This document shows positions 43,838 through 51,520 of a stretch of DNA of 64,000 nt, piece after piece. Position numbers and translations under genes: made by a program. Within the stretch, counting starts at the first letter, position 1. Every line of letters begins with the position of its first letter. Source of the DNA: Xiashengella succiniciproducens (GTDB lineage Bacteria; Bacteroidota; Bacteroidia; Bacteroidales; Marinilabiliaceae); contig NZ_CP098400.1 in assembly GCF_023674465.1 (NCBI RefSeq), positions 1,302,001 through 1,366,000 on the forward strand, in the 5' to 3' direction. Under the pieces are notes generated by a model. That model searched no databases. It was not told the origin of the DNA and saw only the letters and a list, made by a program, of their open reading frames with translations.

Positions 43838-45133
43838 ATGTTTTGTAGGATAAAGGCTCTTTGTGCAGTTCTGGGTGTCATATTGCTCAGTATGACATCC
43901 TGCGCTATTAAGTACAACACTCCTCTTGCCTATATGGAGGAAAAAGGGGGAGTTGCTTTTGAGAGGGCAGGGGGAGATGATTTCTTTGAATCGACATATC
44001 TGTTGTGGTTTGAGCAGCCAATAGATCATAATAATCCTGCTGCAGGCACTTTTAAGCAAAGGGTATGGCTATCACATAAGTCAGCTGATGCTCCTGTGGT
44101 TTTTATAACTGAAGGATATAATGTGACAAAGCCATATAAATCCGAACTAGCTGAACTTCTTGAAGCAAACCAGATTATTGTTGAGCATCGCTTTTATGGG
44201 GAGTCGTGTCCCGACAGTGTATTGTGGGGCTACCTCACTATTAAGCAGTCGGCAATGGACCTGCACAATATTGTTAAGTATTTCAGGAAGCTGTACCGGT
44301 CACGATGGGTATCGACAGGCATAAGTAAGGGAGGAACCACAGCTATTATACATAGGGCCTTTTATCCGGACGATGTGGATCTTACTGTAAGCTATGTGGC
44401 ACCCCTGAATTTTGCGCGTGAAGATGAAAGACTAATCAGTTTCTTCGATAAAGTGGGCACAGAAGAGATTCGGGCCAGGATCAGGGACTTTCAGATCGAA
44501 GTGCTGAGTCGCAGGGATAGTATTTATCCTCGCTTTGCAGCCTGGGCAAGGGCTAATAAGGTAAGCTTTGCCATGGGACCTGAGGCGGCATTCGAGCTTG
44601 CGGTACTTGAGTATCCCTTCAGTTTCTGGCAGTGGTGTGTACCTCCTGCCTCCATTCCGGGTAAGGATGCCAGTGCAAAGGAATTATATGCCGCCCTGTA
44701 CCGAGGGGTGGACTTCAGGTATTTCTCGCAGTTGGAAGGCGACAGGATGGCACCATATTTCTATCAGGCCTATACCCAGCTGGGACATTATGCCTACAAT
44801 GCATCGTATCTGAAGCAATATCTAAAGTACTACCCATATGATATTGTAAGTAGTGATATACTCACTCCCGATACTGGCCGGGCATTGTACTATGATCCCT
44901 CTGCAATGGAGGAGGTGAGACACCGTCTGATTATAAATGATTCTCCTATGATACATCTGGTGGGAGCAAAGGATCCCTGGAGTGCAACAATGGCCGATAT
45001 CCCCGGATTGAGGCACAATCACCTCTTTGTTGATCCTGAGGGCTGTCACCACACACGTATAGGAAATATACCTCAGACTATGAGGGAGCTTGTATTGGAT
45101 GTGATGAACCTCTACCTGAAAAGGGGCAGATAA
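43838..45133 (+). CDS. S37-family serine aminopeptidase lipoprotein
   Basis: 431 residues. The signal sequence ends at Cys22 (LLSMTSC), a lipobox. The alpha/beta-hydrolase core has QPIDHNNPAAGTFKQRVWLSHK, FITEGYNV, IIVEHRFYGES, the nucleophile elbow TGISKGGTTAI (Ser in G-x-S-x-G) and late acid/His segments LVGAKDPWSAT and DPEGCHHTRIG. This is the peptidase S37 (PS-10, Streptomyces tripeptidyl aminopeptidase) family. It likely trims short peptides in the periplasm or at the cell surface. It is monocistronic. Confidence 0.85.
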   Translation: MFCRIKALCAVLGVILLSMTSCAIKYNTPLAYMEEKGGVAFERAGGDDFFESTYLLWFEQPIDHNNPAAGTFKQRVWLSHKSADAPVVFITEGYNVTKPYKSELAELLEANQIIVEHRFYGESCPDSVLWGYLTIKQSAMDLHNIVKYFRKLYRSRWVSTGISKGGTTAIIHRAFYPDDVDLTVSYVAPLNFAREDERLISFFDKVGTEEIRARIRDFQIEVLSRRDSIYPRFAAWARANKVSFAMGPEAAFELAVLEYPFSFWQWCVPPASIPGKDASAKELYAALYRGVDFRYFSQLEGDRMAPYFYQAYTQLGHYAYNASYLKQYLKYYPYDIVSSDILTPDTGRALYYDPSAMEEVRHRLIINDSPMIHLVGAKDPWSATMADIPGLRHNHLFVDPEGCHHTRIGNIPQTMRELVLDVMNLYLKRGR

Positions 45134-45282
45134 CCTAATATTGATACCGGGCTCTGAGCCTGGCTAATATCCCAACTCACAGCGGTCACTTCGGCTGGAT
45201 TGTAGACCGCTGGATGCTCAGTATTCGCTGGATGTTCATGGACCGCAGCTTGGGTTCAGATGCTGATTATATACCTTGGTGT

Positions 45283-45313
45283 TTGTTTTTTTGTCCCCGG
45301 CAAACTATATTTG
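45283..45313 (+). promoter_or_regulatory. Promoter of the 91-residue gene
   Basis: TTG at 45283-45285 and TATATTTG at 45306-45313, 20 bases apart, 35 bases before ATG 45349. One of the clearest promoters in the window. Confidence 0.65.
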
Positions 45314-45348
45314 ACGGGTTGGCGTTCAACATTAAAACTTTATAGACT

Positions 45349-45624
45349 ATGGCAAGCATTAGACAACTTAAGAAGGACATCAATTTTCTGGCTTCAGAAT
45401 TGGTATCACTGGCGTACTACAACAAGATGATACACGGTAAAATAACTGACGAGGAGCTGGATACCTATATAGCCAATGCTCTTGAGTACAGGAGTAACCT
45501 TATTGCCAGGGCCAATACCCCTGATGGTAAAGACAATCCAAAGTTGGTAAAGAAATACTATCAGGAGCTAAGGAAGGATATGCTGGGAAAATTTGAGAAG
45601 TTATTCACCGAAGTATCAAAATAA
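45349..45624 (+). CDS. Small helical protein, unrecognised
   Basis: 91 residues, all predicted helix (IRQLKKDINFLASELVSLAYYNKMIHG… ELDTYIANALEYRSNLIARAN… LVKKYYQELRKDMLGKFEKLFTEVSK). No signal, membrane segment or Cys. A clear promoter and terminator frame it as a monocistronic unit. I have the impression that similar short proteins are widespread in Bacteroidota, but I cannot name a family or function. Confidence 0.85.
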   Translation: MASIRQLKKDINFLASELVSLAYYNKMIHGKITDEELDTYIANALEYRSNLIARANTPDGKDNPKLVKKYYQELRKDMLGKFEKLFTEVSK

Positions 45625-45651
45625 AAAATAGAGCCGCAAGGCTCTATTTTT
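45624..45651. terminator. Bidirectional terminator
   Basis: A 12-bp stem AAAAATAGAGCC / GGCTCTATTTTT with a GCAA tetraloop and A/T runs on both sides, between the convergent 91-residue gene and the histidine kinase gene. Confidence 0.92.
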
Positions 45652-45698
45652 TTGGGTCCCGAAAGCAATGCTTTGTGGGACTTATTTTCTAACTCAGT

Positions 45699-47888
45699 CT
45701 AGTTCTTGTGGAAGGTAGTAGATAGGATGTTCATAGAACCCAGATCCCTTCTTTCCATAATATTCAGGATAATCGGGATATTTACGGCCGTTCTTATCAC
45801 TTCGTTCAGACCCATAGACATCAGCTTTTCCCTTCTCTGAGTGTCCAGATTCTTTGTGATTCCAATCAACTTGAGGTCTCTGCTGACTTCCCTGATCTTA
45901 GGCAGCAACTCCTGCCACAAAGGAAGCTGATCCAGAGCCAGAAGCATAAAGCGCACTTTGTTTGAAAGCAGCATGGCCTTCATCTCCTCTGTATTTTGAG
46001 CCCACATTACCTGGAAGTTGATAGGCCTTGAGTTTTGCGACAATTCGGTATATATCTCCTCAGTCGGAGAGACTACCATTAGTTTGTTAATCATAGAAAG
46101 CGGGCCACTGGAAACCTGCATGAATGGTGAACCCTGAGGGTGAAGCAGGTCGGGTAGTACAAAGCGGAATTCAGATCCCTTACCGGGTTCGGAGACTACC
46201 CACTGGTGGCCTCCAAGGAACTGAATCAGACGAGACGCTATCGAGAGGCCGACTCCCATACCGCTGAATTCCCTCTCATTACTGTCGTCAACCTGTCTGA
46301 ACTGCTCAAAGATCTCCCTGTGTTTATTTTCCGGAATACCGATACCTGTGTCTCTAACATAAAACTCGTACAGTTGAGGAGCCTTCATACGGACACCGAT
46401 CTCGATAACCCCTTTCTTTGTAAACTTGATACTGTTGGCCAGCAAGACCTTCAGTATCTGTTTTAGTCTTACCCTGTCGGTTGCTATACCATTGCGGATA
46501 ATATTCTGGGGAAGCTCGAAGAAGAGCTTGATGTCATCCTGATTTGGGCATTCCTCCAGCCAGAACTCGTGCAACTGATGGAAGAGGGGCTCGAAATTGC
46601 ATATATCCGATTTAAGTTGAATCAGACCCGCTTCAATCTTGGAGAAGTCGATAATATTGTTGATTTGGGTAAGCAGTTCCTTACCACTCCGACGTATCAG
46701 TTTGATAAACTCCTTTCTCTCCTTGTCGCTTACGCCCGGCTCTGCAAGTAGTTCGGAGAAACCCATGATTGAGTTCATCGGGGTACGAACCTCGTGCGAC
46801 AGATTAGCAAGGAAGGATGATTTGAGTCGGTCACTTTCTTCGGCCTTGATCTTATACTCATCAAGTTCCTTATTTCTTTCAATGGTCTTTGTAAGATCCA
46901 CTATCACAAATACAAGGGCACTGGAACCAAAGTAGTTGATACCTGAAACATAGATACGGACCGGAACAGGGTGACCCTTCCGGTCGTATATAATACTCAT
47001 GAAATCAATATTTCTGTGGCTGTCATCGATAGCAACTTTCTGATTGGATATCTCCCTTTTGAAGTTTACCGGAGAGAGTTCGTCAATCACTTTACCAATA
47101 AGTTCATCCCTTTTCATTCCCTGCAATGTACATGCTGCACTGTTGACGTCAAGGATGCGACCATCCATACCTTCGATAAAGACCGGGTAAGGAGCCCTGT
47201 CAAGAATTTGTATGAGTACATCCCTGCCGGATTCAGGATCCGTTATTGAGCGCAGTTCGCTTCCGTGAATACTGTGCAGGGTCAGGTACATTACACAGTC
47301 TGGATCTCCCGGACGGCTGCGGGTCACTCTCACTTTGTAGCTCGTTCCCGTTGCTGATGTATAGAAAACAGAGGGAGATTCAAACTCATCCATGCTCTTA
47401 TCCCTGAATATAGGATCAAGAGAGGCTGCCAGTTCGGACGGCAGTATGTTGAGCACCAGAAGGTTTTCCATATTGGCCTTTACCGAACCGAAGGCCTTGG
47501 CAAAGCCACTGTTAACATAGCAAATCATGCCGTTTGGAAGACAAACTGCAGTTGGGGTGGGGTAGTGATCAAATATTCTGTACTGACTATTCTCAATCTT
47601 ATCTGTTGTAATCTCCTTGTCTGCCGTGACTTTTCTTTCAAAAAATGTAGTTCTTCCGGCCTTTTTGCGGAGCTCACGAGAACGATTCATGTTCTTGCGA
47701 AGCGTGGTATATACAAAAAGGACGATTCCGGCCCCAATGACCAGTAGCAGTAGAAAGCCAGCTGCCTTTAATCTGCCAATGTTAATAAAATCTTCCTCTG
47801 CAGCAAGCAGGGTAGGTATAAATCCGTGTATGGCAGATACAGAAGATGATGAAATAAGTGTGATATAATATGCTAATATTCCGTTCAT
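45699..47888 (-). CDS. Hybrid-like sensor histidine kinase with two PAS domains
   Basis: 729 residues. An N-terminal membrane segment (about 42-62) is followed by two PAS domains (about 105-210 and 225-345). The HisKA domain has H365 in LSHEVRTPMNSIMGFSELL. The HATPase domain contains the N-box-like LLANSIKFTKKG, DTGIGIPENK and GMGVGLSIASRLIQFLGG. A final ~120 residues (about 605-729) resemble a receiver, but the usual phosphoacceptor pattern D-x-x-M-P is one residue short (LALDQLP), so it may be a pseudo-receiver. No response regulator is adjacent. The sensed signal is unknown. Confidence 0.88.
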   Translation of the reverse strand: MNGILAYYITLISSSSVSAIHGFIPTLLAAEEDFINIGRLKAAGFLLLLVIGAGIVLFVYTTLRKNMNRSRELRKKAGRTTFFERKVTADKEITTDKIENSQYRIFDHYPTPTAVCLPNGMICYVNSGFAKAFGSVKANMENLLVLNILPSELAASLDPIFRDKSMDEFESPSVFYTSATGTSYKVRVTRSRPGDPDCVMYLTLHSIHGSELRSITDPESGRDVLIQILDRAPYPVFIEGMDGRILDVNSAACTLQGMKRDELIGKVIDELSPVNFKREISNQKVAIDDSHRNIDFMSIIYDRKGHPVPVRIYVSGINYFGSSALVFVIVDLTKTIERNKELDEYKIKAEESDRLKSSFLANLSHEVRTPMNSIMGFSELLAEPGVSDKERKEFIKLIRRSGKELLTQINNIIDFSKIEAGLIQLKSDICNFEPLFHQLHEFWLEECPNQDDIKLFFELPQNIIRNGIATDRVRLKQILKVLLANSIKFTKKGVIEIGVRMKAPQLYEFYVRDTGIGIPENKHREIFEQFRQVDDSNEREFSGMGVGLSIASRLIQFLGGHQWVVSEPGKGSEFRFVLPDLLHPQGSPFMQVSSGPLSMINKLMVVSPTEEIYTELSQNSRPINFQVMWAQNTEEMKAMLLSNKVRFMLLALDQLPLWQELLPKIREVSRDLKLIGITKNLDTQRREKLMSMGLNEVIRTAVNIPIILNIMERRDLGSMNILSTTFHKN

Positions 47889-47978
47889 TGCTCAATAATT
47901 CCAGTTCGTTGCCTAATGGGTTAGAAATATACAGGTGAAAACACCCGTTTAAGTCTAAATATACGTTAAATGCACTTA

Positions 47979-48002
47979 AATGTCGATTGGCAAATCGACA
48001 TT
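47979..48002. promoter_or_regulatory. Perfect palindrome upstream of argS and the kinase gene
   Basis: A 10-bp inverted repeat AATGTCGATT / AATCGACATT with spacer GGCA, in the 263-base divergent region. No T-run follows, so an operator is likelier than a terminator. About 100 bases before the argS -7 box. Confidence 0.5.
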
Positions 48003-48099
48003 ATTTCCATTTAAATGACAAAAATATGGAATCATTACACTAATAAATTGCTTTTATATTACTAAGGTTCCAAAAAGTGGTTTTGAAGTGTGGAATTCT

Positions 48100-48107
48100 T
48101 ATCTTTG
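48100..48107 (+). promoter_or_regulatory. -7 box for argS
   Basis: TATCTTTG, 44 bases before ATG 48152. It supports that start over the frame opening at 48077, which would begin upstream of the box. Confidence 0.55.
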
Positions 48108-48151
48108 CACGGTTTTTACATAGCTTATTACAACATAATATTCCTTTATAT

Positions 48152-49945
48152 ATGACCATTGAAGAACAGTTACGCAATACAGTCATAGAAGCTGTAGAAA
48201 AGCTATACGGAGAAAAGGTTGATGAAAAGACCGTTCAGGTTCAGCTGACACGCAAGGATCAGAATGGTGACTATACTGTTGTTGTATTCCCTTTGCTTAG
48301 GGTTTCTAAGAAGAAACCAGAAGAAACGGGAGCTGATCTGGGTAATTATATTAAGGAATACCTGCCCTATATTGACTCGTATGAAGTTGTAAAGGGCTTC
48401 CTGAATGTAAATCTGTCGCATTCATACTGGATTGGCCAGCTCAATGCAATTGTGAAGGAGAAGGAGTTTGGGTTTATGCCAGCTACCGAAGAGTCCCCAT
48501 TAATGATGATAGAGTACTCCTCTCCCAATACAAACAAACCGCTCCACCTGGGACATATCCGCAACAATTTGCTGGGCTATTCATTGTCCCGTATCGCCGG
48601 TTCGAATGGCTACAGGATAGTGAAAACCAATATTGTCAACGACAGGGGTATTCACATCTGTAAGTCAATGCTTGCATGGAAGAAGTGGGGTGAAGGAGTG
48701 ACGCCTGCTTCAAGCGGTGAGAAGGGCGACCATCTGGTAGGACGCTTCTACGTGCTGTTTGACAAGCATTACAAGGAAGAATTGAATCAACTGCAGGCTA
48801 AGGGATTGAGCAAGGAGGAGGCCGAGAAGCAGTCAACTCTTATGGAAGAAGCCCGTGAAATGCTGCGCAAGTGGGAAGCCGGTGATGAGGAGGTTGTAAG
48901 TCTGTGGAAGATGATGAACAGTTGGGTTTACGAAGGTTTTGATATTACTTACAAGAACCTGGGTGTTGATTTCGACATTATATATTATGAGTCTGATACC
49001 TATTCAATAGGACGTGATAAGGTGCTTGAAGGTCTTGAGAAGGGTCTTTTCTACAAGAAGGATGACGGCAGCGTATGGGCAGATTTGACTGATCAGGGGC
49101 TTGATGAAAAGCTGTTGCTCAGGGCTGATGGTACTTCTGTATATATGACACAGGATATTGGTACTGCCAAACTAAGGTTTGACAAGTACAAGATTGACAA
49201 GATGGTCTATGTAGTGGGTAATGAACAGGACTATCACTTCAAGGTCCTTTCAATACTGCTGGACAAGTTGGGTTTTGAATGGGGTAAGGACCTCGTTCAC
49301 TTCAGCTACGGTATGGTTGAACTACCCGAAGGTAAGATGAAATCACGCGAAGGTACTGTGGTTGATGCAGACGACCTGATGGAAGAGATGATCAATACCT
49401 CACGTGAAATGTCCAGGGAACTCGGTAAACTAGAGGGATATACGGAGGAGGAAGCCGAGCAGGTGTATCGTATGGTTGCCCTTGGCGCACTCAAATACTT
49501 TATCCTGAAGGTTGACCCCAGAAAGAATATGACCTTCAATCCCAAGGAGTCTATTGATTTTAACGGTAATACCGGACCATTTATTCAATATACCCACGCC
49601 AGGATCAAGTCTATCTTCAGAAAAGCTGCTGACAAAGGCATTCCGTGGAGCGGTTCGGCACCCTCAAATGTTACTCTCAACGAAAAGGAAAACAACCTAG
49701 TACGCAGTATCGCGGTATTCCCCAATGTTGTTAAGGAAGCCGGTGCTGCTTTCAGTCCGGCTGTAATAGCCAACTATGTCTACGAACTGGCAAAGGAATA
49801 TAACCAGTTTTACCACGACAGTCCTATTCTTTACGAGGAAAATGCAGATCTGCGTGAGATGAGACTTTCGCTCAGTCATGCAGTTGCCGAGGTAATCAAA
49901 AAGGGAATGTGGCTGCTTGGCATCGATGTGCCGGAGCGTATGTAA
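48152..49945 (+). CDS. argS: Arginyl-tRNA synthetase
   Basis: 597 residues from ATG 48152. Class I synthetase: the N-terminal Add-1 domain (about 1-115), the HIGH motif as HLGHIRNN near residue 131, a connective insert, the KMSKS equivalent KMKSREGTVV near residue 395, and the DALR anticodon-binding domain at the C-terminus ending PERM. It attaches arginine to tRNA-Arg in the cytoplasm. The 25-residue upstream extension of the frame is judged untranslated because the -7 box lies within it. Confidence 0.97.
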   Translation: MTIEEQLRNTVIEAVEKLYGEKVDEKTVQVQLTRKDQNGDYTVVVFPLLRVSKKKPEETGADLGNYIKEYLPYIDSYEVVKGFLNVNLSHSYWIGQLNAIVKEKEFGFMPATEESPLMMIEYSSPNTNKPLHLGHIRNNLLGYSLSRIAGSNGYRIVKTNIVNDRGIHICKSMLAWKKWGEGVTPASSGEKGDHLVGRFYVLFDKHYKEELNQLQAKGLSKEEAEKQSTLMEEAREMLRKWEAGDEEVVSLWKMMNSWVYEGFDITYKNLGVDFDIIYYESDTYSIGRDKVLEGLEKGLFYKKDDGSVWADLTDQGLDEKLLLRADGTSVYMTQDIGTAKLRFDKYKIDKMVYVVGNEQDYHFKVLSILLDKLGFEWGKDLVHFSYGMVELPEGKMKSREGTVVDADDLMEEMINTSREMSRELGKLEGYTEEEAEQVYRMVALGALKYFILKVDPRKNMTFNPKESIDFNGNTGPFIQYTHARIKSIFRKAADKGIPWSGSAPSNVTLNEKENNLVRSIAVFPNVVKEAGAAFSPAVIANYVYELAKEYNQFYHDSPILYEENADLREMRLSLSHAVAEVIKKGMWLLGIDVPERM

Positions 49946-50036
49946 TTTGATTACTACCTGAAAAACCACTAGATTTAGGGATTTCAATATTTCTCCGGGC
50001 CATGTATTTTGGCCCGGAAATAATACTTTGTGAAAA

Positions 50037-51434
50037 ATGGAGAAAGAAGTAGCGAAATCCGGAAAAAAATCTCTCTGGAACCCCATCAGAAAGTGGTTTT
50101 TTGTTATCCACAAATGGGCAGGTATTGTAAGTGCCCTGATTCTGTTTGTCGTATGCCTCACCGGAACCATTTACACCTTTCAGGAAGATATTATCAGGTG
50201 TCTTAACAAGGAAAAGTACATTGTTAAGGCAGTAGACGGTACCAGTCCCATTAGCATAGAAGATGCCGTACAAAAGGTAAAGGAGGCAACGGGAGTTGCC
50301 CCCCGCTTTATCAATATTCCTTATTCTTCAGACAATGTATGGATTGCCAATGTCGTAACTCCTGAGGGAGGACGTAGAGGTACCAACTACTTTGTAAACC
50401 AGTTTACCGGTGTTGTTTCAGAAGGCGGCAACCTGAGGGGACAGGCCTTCTTTATGACTGTGTTCCGCCTGCACAGATGGCTATTACTGGATACTGCAAT
50501 TGGCCGCCCTATTGTGGGTTGGGCAACCATTATAATGATCCTGCTCGTAGTAAGTGGTATTGTGCTGTGGTTTCCCCGTAAACTGAAGAACATTGCCAGG
50601 AGACTTAAGATAATGTGGAACGGAGGTTCTTACAGGTTAACTTACGACCTGCATAATGTGCTGGGTTTTTACACTGCAATTCTGGTGCTGATTATGTCAG
50701 TTACAGGATTGTTCTGGTCCTTTGATTGGTCACGCAAGGCCATTTATGGAGTGCTGGGAGTTGAAGCACCGGGTGGACCGGGAGGACCACAGGGTGGTGG
50801 AGCAGGCCAGGGACAGGGTGCCAGATCCGGTGGTGCCAGATCCGGTGGTGCCGGATCAGGTCAGGACGGTTATAAGGCAGGTGGGGAGCGTGGTGAGAGA
50901 GTAGGGCAGCGCAGTGAAGGCCGTGGTGAAAGAAGAGGAGAGGCTGCCCGGGGACAACGTCGTGGTAGTGGAAGGTCAGTTGAGGCTCAGGCTGCTTCCG
51001 GTGGTGATATCACAGTTGCTCAGACAGACCCGGCTGATACTGTAGTGGACAGTACTGCAGTTGGCCTCACTGCTGATTATATAGCATTTGCGCAGCTGAT
51101 AGAGGCTGCAAATAAGGAATTCTCATATAAGGGCAATCTCAGGATTACTATCCCATCTGAGGAAGATGAGACTGTAAGTATTTCAAAATCGGGCGCAGCC
51201 TTCTTCGCACGTGCAGGAAGTGATAATATTGTTATCTCAAGGGTTAGTGGCGAGGTTGTGAAAGTTGACCGTTACTCAGACAAACCGCTAAACCAGCGTA
51301 TTGCATCATCAATTCGGGCCATACATACAGGTGAGATTTTCGGTACTTTTTCGAAGATATTGTACTTTATTGCCTGTCTTATTGCAGCTTCTCTGCCTGT
51401 TACCGGACTTATAATGTGGATCAAGAAGTGGTGA
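50037..51434 (+). CDS. PepSY-associated membrane protein (PiuB-like) with Gly/Arg-rich insert
   Basis: 465 residues with four membrane helices: WFFVIHKWAGIVSALILFVVCLTGTIYTF, a helix around 155-180, YDLHNVLGFYTAILVLIMSVTGLFWSF and a C-terminal FSKILYFIACLIAASLPVTGLIMWIKKW. Paired histidines (HKWAG, RLHRWLL, YDLHNVLG) are those of the PepSY_TM family, which includes iron-regulated PiuB and siderophore-linked reductases. Between helices 3 and 4, residues about 245-330 are almost only Gly, Arg, Gln, Ala and Ser. A TonB receptor gene lies convergent just downstream, suggesting a role in metal uptake (inferred). Confidence 0.85.
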   Translation: MEKEVAKSGKKSLWNPIRKWFFVIHKWAGIVSALILFVVCLTGTIYTFQEDIIRCLNKEKYIVKAVDGTSPISIEDAVQKVKEATGVAPRFINIPYSSDNVWIANVVTPEGGRRGTNYFVNQFTGVVSEGGNLRGQAFFMTVFRLHRWLLLDTAIGRPIVGWATIIMILLVVSGIVLWFPRKLKNIARRLKIMWNGGSYRLTYDLHNVLGFYTAILVLIMSVTGLFWSFDWSRKAIYGVLGVEAPGGPGGPQGGGAGQGQGARSGGARSGGAGSGQDGYKAGGERGERVGQRSEGRGERRGEAARGQRRGSGRSVEAQAASGGDITVAQTDPADTVVDSTAVGLTADYIAFAQLIEAANKEFSYKGNLRITIPSEEDETVSISKSGAAFFARAGSDNIVISRVSGEVVKVDRYSDKPLNQRIASSIRAIHTGEIFGTFSKILYFIACLIAASLPVTGLIMWIKKW

Positions 51435-51520
51435 AAGCTTGGAGTCAGATTATCGGGAGTCTGTCAGGGGAATAAGAAACTGACAAATTAAAGGGGGCGT
51501 CTGGGGTGCTTAATACTTAC

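Noticed and set aside
45134-45282. Short repeated words (GCTGGATG…) in the gap after the S37 peptidase gene
   Set aside because: Only two or three imperfect copies of 7-8 bases, with no regular spacer. Not a CRISPR, not a stable hairpin.
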